Shown: piece by piece, positions 14,405 to 22,793 of the stretch
Position numbering within the stretch: the first letter of the stretch is position 1
Layout of the letters: each line of letters starts with the position of its first letter
NCBI GenBank assembly: GCA_017484235.1
Contig: JAFUTM010000040.1
Coordinates: 1-37,922 of the forward strand
Source of the DNA: Selenomonadaceae bacterium
GTDB lineage: Bacteria > Bacillota > Negativicutes > Selenomonadales > Selenomonadaceae
DNA: 37,922 bases
Direction of reading: 5' to 3'
Translations under genes and position numbers: made by a program
Notes under the pieces: generated by a model
Told to the model about the DNA's origin: nothing
The model's input: the letters and a program-made list of their open reading frames with translations, nothing else
Databases searched by the model: none

Positions 14405-16174
14405 ATGTCAACGAAAAAATCCTCGCGAGCAACAATAACACCAACTTTAAGTCAATTTAAGTTCTTATTTGATGTCATAAAGTCTTTAACAGATTCCTAT
14501 ATGTTTATTGTTGATTTGAAAACGAGTACGGCTCTGCTGTCGCCTAATTTAGTATTGGATTTTAATCTGCCAAGTGAAATATTAAACAACATAAGTGAGT
14601 ATTGGTTTCCTCTAATTCATCAAGAAGAACAGCCGGAGTATATAATTAATTTTGAAAATACAATGTTAAATCATACGCCGACTGAATTTGTAACTGAAAA
14701 CAGAATAAAAAATCGTAAAAATGAATTTATATGGATACGTACGCGGGCAAAACTCGGCTTTGACAGCTCTGGCAATGCGATTATCTTTGCCGGCGTTATG
14801 ACCAAAATGGCCGAAAAAAATTCTGCTGACGAAATTACAGGGCTTTTAAATAAATATCAATTTGAGAAGGAAGTCAACAATGCAATTATAGATTTTCGGG
14901 AACACGGAATTGGTGGAGCGGTATTTATTTTTGGAATTGATAATTTTAAACTTTATAATGAGGCCTTTAACCGTGCAATCGGCGATTTGATTCTGCGTCA
15001 CGTTGCGGACAATGTTTCAAATATTTTGCCTTATGGTCTCAAATTGTTTAAACTCGACGGCGATACTTTTGGAATAGTTTTTCCAGGTGCCATTGAAGCT
15101 GATATTGAAGAATTGTTTTCAAATATTCAAAAAGCGCTGTTTAGTCCCAAAATAATAAATGGTCGCTCCTTCTTTTTTACAGTTTCTTCTGGCACAGTTT
15201 TTTATCCACAATCCGGTAAAGATTATCTTGTATTGCATAAACACGCTGAGGCGGCGATGGACGTTGCCAAGCGTGAAGGTAAGAATCGAAATGTTATCTT
15301 TACCAAAGAGCAGTACAATCGTTGGTTGCGGTCGTTGTATATTCGTGAATATCTTAGAAAAAATGTACAGAATGGTTGTACTAATTTTGAGCTTTATTTT
15401 CAACCTCAAGTCTCTTCCAATAGCCAGCGTATAATTGGTGCAGAAGCTCTTCTCCGTTGGCGCAATCCAAAAGGCAAGATGGTTGCGCCACAAGAATTTG
15501 TTCCCATTTTAGAAGAGACTAAATTAATCTTGCCCGTTGGTAGATGGATATTGGAAGAAGCTATAAAAACCGTTAAAAAATGGCGTAAAATCATATCTAA
15601 TTTTAGAGTCAGTGTTAATTTAAGTTATGAACAGCTCAAAGATTTGACTTTTCAAAACTTTGTATATGATTGTCTAAAAAAACACGACGTACCACCTTCT
15701 GCGTTGGTTCTTGAGTTGACTGAAAGTAAAATTGTTTCGGATTGGACTTTTGTAAATCGACAATTTGATAATTTTAGAAGATTCGGCGTTAAAATTGCGA
15801 TTGACGATTTTGGCACGGGCAATTCTTCGCTCGCATCTTTAAAATATCTGAGCTGCGATATTGTGAAGATTGATCGTGCTTTTGTTGAAGATATTCTTAC
15901 TTCCGAATTCGACTGCCGTCTCGTTCGATATGTCATTATGCTTTGTCACTCGATTGGAATAAAAACCTGCATTGAAGGTGTAGAAATTATCTCTGAGTAT
16001 GAAGTATTAAAAAGTAAATGTCACGTAGATGTTATACAGGGCTTTCTATTTGGACGACCGGAATCTGCGCTGGCTTTTGAAAATAAATATCTTAAACCAT
16101 ATATTGAAGAAAAATTATCTCTTGAAGAAGATGTGTACACACTTTCTAATGATCTCATTGAATTTGAATGTTAA
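14405..16174 (+). CDS. PAS-GGDEF-EAL protein, likely cyclic-di-GMP phosphodiesterase with inactive GGDEF
   Basis: The product is 589 residues and predicted soluble. A PAS-like sensor (about 20-135, ending WIRTRAKLGFDSSGNAIIFAG) is followed by a GGDEF domain (about 140-300) whose signature reads DGDTF at 218-222, losing the first Gly and the catalytic Glu, so cyclase activity is unlikely. The EAL domain (about 325-560) keeps E347-A-L, Asn405 (VNLS), ELTES 437-441, DDFGTG 467-472 and EGVE 524-527, so c-di-GMP hydrolysis is predicted. The ATG at 14405 is preferred: AGGTG lies 9 nt upstream, while the GTG at 14393 overlaps that site. No output partner is adjacent. Confidence 0.9.
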   Translation: MSTKKSSRATITPTLSQFKFLFDVIKSLTDSYMFIVDLKTSTALLSPNLVLDFNLPSEILNNISEYWFPLIHQEEQPEYIINFENTMLNHTPTEFVTENRIKNRKNEFIWIRTRAKLGFDSSGNAIIFAGVMTKMAEKNSADEITGLLNKYQFEKEVNNAIIDFREHGIGGAVFIFGIDNFKLYNEAFNRAIGDLILRHVADNVSNILPYGLKLFKLDGDTFGIVFPGAIEADIEELFSNIQKALFSPKIINGRSFFFTVSSGTVFYPQSGKDYLVLHKHAEAAMDVAKREGKNRNVIFTKEQYNRWLRSLYIREYLRKNVQNGCTNFELYFQPQVSSNSQRIIGAEALLRWRNPKGKMVAPQEFVPILEETKLILPVGRWILEEAIKTVKKWRKIISNFRVSVNLSYEQLKDLTFQNFVYDCLKKHDVPPSALVLELTESKIVSDWTFVNRQFDNFRRFGVKIAIDDFGTGNSSLASLKYLSCDIVKIDRAFVEDILTSEFDCRLVRYVIMLCHSIGIKTCIEGVEIISEYEVLKSKCHVDVIQGFLFGRPESALAFENKYLKPYIEEKLSLEEDVYTLSNDLIEFEC

Positions 16175-16292
16175 TTAAATTTTCTGATAAATTACTTGCA
16201 ACAAGTATAAGCACTGTGATAAAATAAACAAAAATTATTGATGCGATCTGTGCCTGCTAAATTTCAGCGGCATTCAAGATGCAATCGACCAT

Positions 16293-16907
16293 ATGGTTGA
16301 GGATTGCAAAAATTCTCCAAGTGGTACATACTTTCTAATGAAATATTGTGGAATTAATCTTTATAACGAGGACACTGGTGCAATCAGCGGCTATGATGCA
16401 GGCAACTCTACAATCAAAACAACTGAATCCGTAGTTCCTGAGTCTGGCGAAGCAGAATATCCGAGTGAAAACTCATTCACTAAACGCGGCTTGACAGTTA
16501 TTGTGCCGGATAAGTCCACGCTCACTGAATCGGAGCAGATTATCGTTAAAGGTCTCTACTCTTGGTGGATTGAAGAGTCTCTCAAACTTATTGAGGAATC
16601 TTACGGCTCAAATTATAGTTTTGTCAATAATCCATATACAATTACTGTAAAATTTAATAATGGTGATTATTGGGCTTCGACTAATGGTAGTACATTATAC
16701 ATAAACACTAATTTCTGGAAAAATATAATGAATGGCGATGAAAATGGATATATGTATACTTCTACTGGGGCAAAAAATACTGCAGCCATTCTAGATCAAA
16801 CAATAGCTCACGAATTGACACACGTTATAATGAGTAGCAATATAAACCCATTTTGGGATCTTCCTTCATCAGGAAATAGCGGCGGATACTCGCGACTTCA
16901 GTCGTGA
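16293..16907 (+). pseudogene. N-terminal fragment of a secreted zinc metalloprotease (HExxH), interrupted
   Basis: This is an open stretch of 204 codons. The zinc-protease signature HELTH (residues 173-177, context TIAHELTHVIMSSNI) is clear, preceded by a fold with many aromatic and polar residues (LYSWWIEESLKLIEESYG). The frame stays open upstream of the ATG to 16242 (LNFSGIQDAIDHM) without a ribosome site, so the true 5' end seems lost. After FWDLPSSGNSGG the frame runs into an IS200/IS605-like remnant and stops within it. The RTX repeats expected downstream are found in the next entry. I read the two as halves of one broken gene, with some middle sequence possibly deleted. The substrate is unknown. 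Confidence 0.65.
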
Positions 16908-17236
16908 GAGGAGCCGCTTTTTGGTTGACTTTGCCTCTGTCGTTTGTTAAAATAAATCAGAGGTGGTGGTTGAATTGAAAGTTTGAAATTAGATCCTACG
17001 TCAATGAAACAGGCAGCATTGACGTTGACCACGTTGACTGGCGACGCTCTGTTTAAAAGCACAGTTCTAGCGCCCTCAACTATATCGTAATATCGCCTGA
17101 AATCAGTCGGAACGTAATCGACAAACAATGTTAAAAGTAAACCGATAGACTTTGGTCTTACGGCATAGAAGTTGCGTAAACCAGCTCGTGCGAACAAATT
17201 GTTCTCACAAAGCTCTCGTCTTTAGTCGTGAGTTGT
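16885..17236 (+). mobile_element. IS200/IS605-like remnant inside the RTX protease gene
   Basis: The segment is bounded by two related hairpins in the same orientation, CTCGCGACTTCAGTCGTGAG (16889-16908) and CTCTCGTCTTTAGTCGTGAG (17213-17232), both ending AGTCGTGAG, as expected for subterminal hairpins of this family. The interior has a damaged frame with stops that looks like the decayed 3' part of a tnpB gene; this identification is tentative. No target duplication is seen, which is normal for this family. The element is too short to be mobile on its own. Confidence 0.5.
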
Positions 17237-18831
17237 TTACAGGAACTAACTATGATGATAATATGCGCTACTTTGGATCAAATGTAACCATAGATGCCGG
17301 CAACGGCAATGACAGCATATTAAGCGGTGCTTCTGACATGGATTATTCAGCAAATAGTGTAGGTTTTGTTACTGGCGGCGATGGTAATGATTCCATTAAT
17401 AATCTGGATTTTTCTGATAACGTCAGTATAAATGGCGGCGCGGGCAATGATAATATCTCCAATCGTTATAGCAATAAAGTCAGCATAATTGGTGGAAATG
17501 GCAATGATTTTATCGAAAATTCCAATAGCAGTGACACTAGCATAAGTGGCGGCGGCGGTAATGATACTATTCTCAATTGGAACGAGAGTGATAATGCAAC
17601 GATAAATGGTGATACGGGCGATGATTCTATCACAAGTTATGCTAATAACACAAGCATAAACGGCGGTTCCGGTGATGATATTATCAACAATCGCGTCTAC
17701 TCTAATGCAAGTATAATGGGTGGAACAGGCGATGATACAATTTATGCTTCTGGAAAGAAACAATTTATTCAATATGCCAATGGCGATGGACACGATATCA
17801 TTTATTATTATCAGGAAGATGACACCATTCAAATAGCCGGTAGCTCTTATTCAACAATGATTAGTGGTGAAGACCTAATTATTAACGTTGGTGACGGCAC
17901 TATGACGCTGAAAGATGCAGCAAATCAAACTATTAATATCATTAGCAGTAATACAGTTGAGCCGATTGACGATAACGACGATTCTGATACTGATAACGAA
18001 ATTGTTTCGCCAATTGACCTTACTTCCAAAAAAGGCATTAAATTCAACAATGCCGAGACAAAAATTGCAATTGATAAAAAATTTGAAGATTCCGCAGTTG
18101 ATTTGTCCAGCTATTCTAAACTCAGAACGATTGACGCCTCTAAGGTCAATAAAAATTTTGAAATCACAGCTAATGACAAAAACAACACCATTAAAGGCGG
18201 CAAGCAATCTGATATTATCAATGGCGATGACGGCAATGATATTATCAGAGGCAACACCGGTAATGATGAACTTAATGGCGAGGACGGTAACGATAAACTG
18301 CTTGGTGGTAATGGCAATGACACGCTTAACGGTGGAGACGGTAACGATACCTTGACCGGCGGCAAGGGCAATGATACTTTTGTTTTTGAAAGTGACAGCG
18401 GTGCCGATATTATTACAGATTATGAATCCGGTAAAGATGCAATTATGCTTGATGACGATATTGAAGCGGTGACCGTCAAAGGCAAAAACGTTATCCTGAT
18501 TGTTGGCGATAATAGCCTCACGATAAAGAAAGCCAAAGGTAAACAGATTGCATTTGTCGATGACGACGGCGAGTATACGTATCAAACGTTTATGAAGTCT
18601 GTCACATTTAATGATGACGACGACGATGATGAGCGCAACTTTGTTGAATCAGATTACTGGTTTGCGGCAGATGACAATTTTATTAATGATGATCTCCATT
18701 CTATTGTTAAAGTTGACAGTATTAATTGTTCTATCAATAATCTGGACACTGTTAATGCATATGACTTCACCGACCTTACGAACAGCACGCAAAAATCTAC
18801 TGCTGTTACATATTCTGAACTCGATAAATGA
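17152..18831 (+). CDS. RTX-repeat protein, C-terminal part of the interrupted protease
   Basis: The open frame has 559 codons, but its first 27 or so come from the inserted element; native sequence resumes at about 17240 (FTGTNYDDNMRYFGSNVTI). At least twelve calcium-binding GGxGxD repeats follow in two blocks. In the first (residues about 40-205) they are spaced about 20 residues apart and alternate with Asn/Ser-rich strands (NVSINGGAGNDNISN). The second (about 345-410) has the usual 9-residue RTX spacing. An acidic C-terminal tail (DDDDDDE) follows. Such regions are typical of type-I-secreted or surface proteins; no secretion genes are near. The ATG at 17152 has no clear ribosome site, so expression is doubtful. 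Confidence 0.65.
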   Translation: MVLRHRSCVNQLVRTNCSHKALVFSRELFTGTNYDDNMRYFGSNVTIDAGNGNDSILSGASDMDYSANSVGFVTGGDGNDSINNLDFSDNVSINGGAGNDNISNRYSNKVSIIGGNGNDFIENSNSSDTSISGGGGNDTILNWNESDNATINGDTGDDSITSYANNTSINGGSGDDIINNRVYSNASIMGGTGDDTIYASGKKQFIQYANGDGHDIIYYYQEDDTIQIAGSSYSTMISGEDLIINVGDGTMTLKDAANQTINIISSNTVEPIDDNDDSDTDNEIVSPIDLTSKKGIKFNNAETKIAIDKKFEDSAVDLSSYSKLRTIDASKVNKNFEITANDKNNTIKGGKQSDIINGDDGNDIIRGNTGNDELNGEDGNDKLLGGNGNDTLNGGDGNDTLTGGKGNDTFVFESDSGADIITDYESGKDAIMLDDDIEAVTVKGKNVILIVGDNSLTIKKAKGKQIAFVDDDGEYTYQTFMKSVTFNDDDDDDERNFVESDYWFAADDNFINDDLHSIVKVDSINCSINNLDTVNAYDFTDLTNSTQKSTAVTYSELDK

Positions 18832-18860
18832 GTTTAATCTACAAAACGTGATAAAATTAC

Positions 18861-18889
18861 TTGACAAAAATGAAAAGATAATATATACT
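18861..18889 (+). promoter_or_regulatory. promoter of tRNA-Ala
   Basis: TTGACA (18861-18866), a 17-nt spacer, and TATACT (18884-18889), 10 bases before the tRNA. Confidence 0.85.
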
Positions 18890-18899
18890 TAAAAGTGTT

Positions 18900-18975
18900 G
18901 GGGACGTAGCTCAGCTGGGAGAGCATCAGGTTCGCAATCTGGGGGTCGAGAGTTCAATCCTCTTCGTCTCCACCA
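18900..18975 (+). tRNA. tRNA-Ala (anticodon CGC)
   Basis: This is a complete 76-nt cloverleaf with CCA encoded. The acceptor GGGGACG/CGTCTCC contains the G3-U70 pair that identifies tRNA-Ala. The anticodon loop TTCGCAA gives anticodon CGC, reading GCG. The T arm is GAGAG-TTCAATC-CTCTT. Confidence 0.94.
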
Positions 18976-19025
18976 ACGACGCACACAATTGTATACAAGA
19001 TGGTTGTATGCAAATATATAGATTT

Positions 19026-19058
19026 TAAGTCAGCTATAAGAAGCTGGCTTATTTTTTG
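19026..19058 (+). terminator. terminator after tRNA-Ala
   Basis: TAAGTCAGCT (19026-19035) pairs with AGCTGGCTTA (19042-19051) with one G-U, followed by TTTTTTG. Confidence 0.8.
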
Positions 19059-19163
19059 AAAATTATCGAACTACTAAAACTATTGTTCTGTAAACATTCC
19101 AATAAGAATTATAAACTGAGCCTTCTCAATTTAAAAGATACTAATAAACCGAAAAAAAGTAAA

Positions 19164-19280
19164 TCATAAACTTTCTTCAAATAAAAAAAGCTCAAAACTA
19201 TATGAAGAAATCCAACCAATGTTATTGTGAGTGCGAATCACATTATAATAAGTCTCGATATATCGGAAAATAGTAATTCT
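19164..19280 (-). pseudogene. C-terminal remnant of an IS3-type transposase
   Basis: The minus strand encodes about 38 residues, RITIFRYIETYYNVIRTHNN followed by IGWISSYSFE, ending at a stop (19164-19166). The pattern YIETYYN-xxR-H-xx-IG-W-S-xx-FE is the end of DDE transposases of IS3/IS150 relatives. The upstream part is missing beyond a stop at 19281-19283. The rest of 18976-19447 holds only terminators and a 13-bp tandem duplication (GATGAGAGCAAGT) near 19298-19325. Confidence 0.55.
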
Positions 19281-19369
19281 TTAAGTATTCATCACTTGAT
19301 GAGAGCAAGTGATGAGAGCAAGTTCAATATCCATTCCATTCACATTAAGGTTTAAAAAATCATAACATA

Positions 19370-19416
19370 AATGAGACTATCCTTCAAAATTAATTGAATT
19401 GATAGTCTCCATTTTT
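19370..19416. terminator. hairpin at the end of the ula gene cluster
   Basis: GAGACTATC (19373-19381) pairs with GATAGTCTC (19401-19409), with an inner TTCAA/TTGAA stem. It lies just downstream of the last ula-cluster gene. The better T-run is on the plus strand, so the strand of action is uncertain. Confidence 0.55.
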
Positions 19417-19447
19417 ATTTCTATTATTTGATTTAACGATGTATAAA

Positions 19448-20497
19448 TTATTCGGTCAGCTCATACATTGCAATTTCATTGACTTCACGATTAGTAGCCA
19501 CAATATAATCTTTACCGTCTTTGACGAAATGCATAACATTTGCCGCGCCGCAGCCTTTGTCCATCTCCTGTGCAACGTAGCCTTTCTCCTTGTCATAAGT
19601 AAACGCAAGCAGATAGCGTTCGCCTTTGCGATGACCAAGAATCCAGGTTGGCTTGCCACAGATTTTGCCGCCAAATATCGCGTGCAGGAAGTCAAGTTTT
19701 TCTGGATAAGTATAATCCAGCTCATATTTGCCGTTCTTCTTTTGATAAATTTTAATTGTGTCACCGTGAAACGGCGTAATAACGCAGAGTTCTTCTTCGC
19801 CATCTTGATTGATGTCAAGAAGCAGTCCGTCACTTGCCGGATCATTAATGAGTTCTTCAACGCGCCATTCACCACCTGGCGTTTGAGGTGGGAAGAATTG
19901 ATAAACGCCATTGTCACAGGATACGATACTGCTGGTTGAGCCGTCCTTTTCAACGTGACGATAATAGCCGTGATTCTTCAACATACCGTCTTTGATAGTT
20001 TTCATCTCAAGCTGATGATCATAAGTATAAGTTGAAAGATCGTCTGGCAGTTCAGCAACGCAGACCTTACCTGGAAAACGCCAATCATCTTTGTATTCGT
20101 GATCAGTCTTGAGGCAGCAAGCGATCAAATAATTTTTGCCGCCGGCCTGAAGAATATCAAAACGATGTACAAATGGCAGTTTAACTAAAACGCGAACTTC
20201 CCAATCGTCCTTGCCCATTGGTGTGACAACGACGATTGATGCATTTTTACTGTCGTTAGGCGAATAGAATTTACGTGTTGACAGAAACTGACCATTGCTG
20301 CCAGGAACCTGCTGCATCGTCATAATTCCGCCTGGTTCGCTCCAGAGTACTTCTTCTTGATTGCCATCAAGATCATAGAGACGGCACTCGTTGACTTTTT
20401 CAGCTGCAACGAGAAAATGATCTTTACCATTATAGTGCAGCATTGTCATCGCATAGCATTTTTCCAACTCGCCAATTACTTTTTTGTTGACTTTCAT
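19448..20497 (-). CDS. unrecognised propeller-like protein, last gene of the ula cluster
   Basis: The product is 349 residues with no signal peptide or membrane segment, so probably cytoplasmic. It is rich in repeated beta-strand motifs (YNGKDHFLVAAEKVNECRLY, DGLLLDINQDGEEELCVITP, GKDYIVATNREVNEIAMYEL) of the kind seen in FG-GAP/VCBS beta-propellers; DINQDGEEEL resembles a calcium-binding loop. The start is the ATG at 20497, 7 nt after GGAGGC; an upstream ATG at 20512 overlaps that site. It follows ulaE by about 50 bases on the same strand and so probably belongs to ascorbate or related sugar-acid metabolism. I cannot name a function. It is not a UlaD homologue by any motif I can see. Confidence 0.7.
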   Translation of the reverse strand: MKVNKKVIGELEKCYAMTMLHYNGKDHFLVAAEKVNECRLYDLDGNQEEVLWSEPGGIMTMQQVPGSNGQFLSTRKFYSPNDSKNASIVVVTPMGKDDWEVRVLVKLPFVHRFDILQAGGKNYLIACCLKTDHEYKDDWRFPGKVCVAELPDDLSTYTYDHQLEMKTIKDGMLKNHGYYRHVEKDGSTSSIVSCDNGVYQFFPPQTPGGEWRVEELINDPASDGLLLDINQDGEEELCVITPFHGDTIKIYQKKNGKYELDYTYPEKLDFLHAIFGGKICGKPTWILGHRKGERYLLAFTYDKEKGYVAQEMDKGCGAANVMHFVKDGKDYIVATNREVNEIAMYELTE

Positions 20498-20546
20498 GAA
20501 AGTTGCCTCCATATTTTCATTAAATTATCATTAATCATTATCAAAT

Positions 20547-21398
20547 TTAGTTAGCAATTTTATCGAAATAGGCACGAATAAATTTGTTAGCCTTGTCAAG
20601 TTCAGCTTTCCAGTCGGTGGTAACACCTTTGACATACCAGAACTCCGTTACGTAGCGGCGAACGCCCAATTCCCAAGAAGTTTTGATAACTTTCTCAAAA
20701 TCAACGTGACCGGTGCCATATGGAATCTCACGATATTTGCCAGGTACAGTTTCTTTCAAATGGACAGCGACTATATGACCTGCGCCAATTTGTAAATCTT
20801 CTGAAACATCATCACCATACAATAATGATGCGTTAGTGATATTTCCAACATCTGGATAAACGCCCAAATATGGTGAATTTACAAGATCAACGTAATACAT
20901 AGCTTTTTTTACGTTATCCATAAACGGCGTCTCCATTGTCTCAAAGCCGAGCTGCACGCCTTCTTTAGCCGCCATTAATGTTGACTTTTTGAGATTGGTT
21001 AAAAAGTCTGCACGAGTTTGTTCGGTGCCTTCTTCATAATAAACGTCGTAGCCAGCGAGCTGAATTGTTCTGATGCCCAGTCTGGCAGCAAGTTTAACAG
21101 CTTTTTCCATAATTTCAAGACTGCGTGCCTGTTTTTGTGGATCTGGGCAGCCGAGTGGATATTTACGATGACCACTGAGACAAATTGAACGGAACGGCAA
21201 ATTAACTGCACGCATTGCTGCAATAATTTCGTCAACTTCGCCGTCAGTCATATCGAGACGCGCTAATTTTTCATCAGTCTCATCAATACTCATCTCAACA
21301 TAATCGAATCCGGCATTTTTTGCTGCCTGCAGTTTTTCAGCCCAAGTCAGATTTCCAGGCATAGCCTTTTCATACAAACCCAAAAGATAGTTCTTCAT
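20547..21398 (-). CDS. ulaE: L-xylulose/L-ribulose-5-phosphate 3-epimerase
   Basis: The product interconverts L-xylulose 5-phosphate and L-ribulose 5-phosphate in ascorbate breakdown. It has 283 residues, like E. coli UlaE (284). It is a xylose-isomerase-like TIM barrel: N-terminal YEKAMPGNLTWAEKLQAAKN, FDYVEMSIDETDEKLARLDM, SICLSGHRKYPLG and the metal-site region GFETMETPFM and VYPDVGN are family hallmarks, with the late GTGHVDFEK segment. Two ATGs lie in tandem; the second (21398) is better spaced from GAGGTG. It sits between ulaF and the propeller-like gene. Confidence 0.93.
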   Translation of the reverse strand: MKNYLLGLYEKAMPGNLTWAEKLQAAKNAGFDYVEMSIDETDEKLARLDMTDGEVDEIIAAMRAVNLPFRSICLSGHRKYPLGCPDPQKQARSLEIMEKAVKLAARLGIRTIQLAGYDVYYEEGTEQTRADFLTNLKKSTLMAAKEGVQLGFETMETPFMDNVKKAMYYVDLVNSPYLGVYPDVGNITNASLLYGDDVSEDLQIGAGHIVAVHLKETVPGKYREIPYGTGHVDFEKVIKTSWELGVRRYVTEFWYVKGVTTDWKAELDKANKFIRAYFDKIAN

Positions 21399-21461
21399 CA
21401 TAACACCTCACATTTAAAATTTATGAAACCGATGTCTATCATAAATTACAACACGCAAAAT

Positions 21462-22157
21462 TTATGCTTGACCATAATAAGCATTTGGTCCGTGTTTACG
21501 CATAAAATGTTTATCTTGAATGTGTTGTGGAGCACGCTCAACTTTAGGATTGTTAATCTCAGTGAAAGTTGCCATACGCGAAACTTCTTCCAGAACGACG
21601 GAATGATAAACTGCCTGCGCCGCATCTTTGCCCCAAGTGAAAGGTCCGTGATTAGCACAAATAACTGCTGGAACGTACACTGGATTGATATTGCGAGTTT
21701 TGAAGGTTTCGACGATTACATTGCCGGTGTTAAGTTCGTAAGCTTCTTCGATTTCAGCTTTCGTCAAGCTGCGAGTGCAGGGAATATCGCCATAAAAATA
21801 ATCGGCGTGCGTCGTGCCATAGGCCGGAATATCACGAGCCGCTTGTGCCCAAGATACAGCGTGCGGACTATGGGTATGAACGATACCGCCGATTTCTGGA
21901 AATGCTTTATACAAAATGCGATGTGTTTCAGTGTCAGAAGACGGTCTGAGTTTACCCTCAACTTTGTTGCCGTCAAGGTCAACCACAACCAGATCTTCCG
22001 GTTTCAACTCTTCATATTCAACTCCGGACGGTTTAATTACAAAAAGACCGCTTGCACGATCAATACCGCTGACATTGCCCCAAGTGTATGTTACGAGATG
22101 ACGTTTTGGCAGTTCCATATTTGCCTCATATACTGCTTTTTTGAGTTCTTCAAGCAT
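21462..22157 (-). CDS. ulaF: L-ribulose-5-phosphate 4-epimerase
   Basis: The product converts L-ribulose 5-phosphate to D-xylulose 5-phosphate, feeding the pentose phosphate pathway. It has 231 residues, class II aldolase/AraD family. It carries the GNVSGID segment, the zinc-binding HTHSPHAVSWAQA motif with its two His near residues 95-97, and HADYFYG and ANHGPFTWG downstream. In this setting UlaF is the best name, although AraD-type activity is the same reaction. GGAGGG lies upstream of the ATG. A repeat-like hairpin of about 115 bases separates it from ulaB. Confidence 0.94.
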   Translation of the reverse strand: MLEELKKAVYEANMELPKRHLVTYTWGNVSGIDRASGLFVIKPSGVEYEELKPEDLVVVDLDGNKVEGKLRPSSDTETHRILYKAFPEIGGIVHTHSPHAVSWAQAARDIPAYGTTHADYFYGDIPCTRSLTKAEIEEAYELNTGNVIVETFKTRNINPVYVPAVICANHGPFTWGKDAAQAVYHSVVLEEVSRMATFTEINNPKVERAPQHIQDKHFMRKHGPNAYYGQA

Positions 22158-22225
22158 CGATAGCCCTCCAATACAAATTAATGATTTTTACTTAATACAC
22201 GGAAAATTCAGAAATTATTATTGTT

Positions 22226-22347
22226 TAATTAAAAATGCAGAATCAAATTTTTAATCAAATTTGTAAAAAAAAATTTTTATGTCGTACCCACCAACAGGCT
22301 GTGCCTGCGCCCACCCTGACATAAAAACTTTTAATTCTGCACTTTAA
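22226..22347. repeat. MITE-like palindromic element between ulaB and ulaF
   Basis: The outer ends form an imperfect inverted repeat of about 20 bases (TGCAGAAT at 22236-22243 and ATTCTGCA at 22334-22341, with A/T-rich extensions). Inside lies a perfect 10-bp pair TTTTTATGTC (22274-22283) / GACATAAAAA (22318-22327), and at the centre CAGGC-TGT-GCCTG flanked by CCCACC on both sides. The central 16-mer (GCAGGCACAGCCTGTT on the minus strand) recurs at 37761-37776. It would form a strong hairpin in the ula transcript. Confidence 0.65.
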
Positions 22348-22361
22348 TTGTAAATTGGTAA

Positions 22362-22652
22362 TTATTTCTTATCGATAAGTTTTTCTTGAATCTTGTCGGT
22401 CATTTCTTTTTCCGAGAGGAGATTCTTCAAACCGATAACTGTAGCAGTCGTGTTGTTGAAGGTGCCGAGCAGTGATTCGGAGCAGAAAACGACATCATAG
22501 TTGTTAGCCTGAGATTTTGCATCGCCAACGTTGGTATGATAGATGTCAGCTTCGAGACCAAGCTTTTTGAAAACTTTTTCGAGTTTCATCTTGATGATCT
22601 GTGAAGAACCCATTCCACTGCCGCAAGCTGCGATAACTTTCAATTTTGCCAT
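22362..22652 (-). CDS. ulaB: PTS ascorbate-specific EIIB component
   Basis: The product is 96 residues, cytoplasmic, and carries the phosphate from EIIA to ascorbate. It belongs to the PTS IIB lactose/galactitol-like fold; the phosphorylated residue is Cys10 in ACGSGMGSS, followed by the QIIKMKLEKVFKKLG helix. GGAAGGGG precedes the ATG. It is downstream of the EIIC gene ulaA with a 141-base AT-rich gap. Confidence 0.94.
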   Translation of the reverse strand: MAKLKVIAACGSGMGSSQIIKMKLEKVFKKLGLEADIYHTNVGDAKSQANNYDVVFCSESLLGTFNNTTATVIGLKNLLSEKEMTDKIQEKLIDKK

Positions 22653-22793
22653 TAAAAATTTCCCCTTCCAATTATAAAATTAATTTGTATTATTAATTTG
22701 AACTGCTATGAATTAATTATATCACAATATCCCTGAAAATTCTATGGAATACTGCTAATTTACAACTAAATTTAAGTTATAATCTGTTGACCG

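Noticed and set aside
16898..17197. 99-codon minus-strand frame within the IS200/IS605-like remnant
   Set aside because: No recognised domain and no ribosome site; the segment fits better as a decayed transposon interior.
17347..18585. Minus-strand frames of 161 and 236 codons opposite the RTX repeats
   Set aside because: The repetitive RTX coding sequence produces long isoleucine-rich antisense frames; no start sites or family features.
19439..19953. Frames on both strands overlapping the propeller-like gene (plus 19439-19939, minus 19456-19953)
   Set aside because: Off-frame shadows of the 349-residue gene, which has a good ribosome site and continuous strand motifs.
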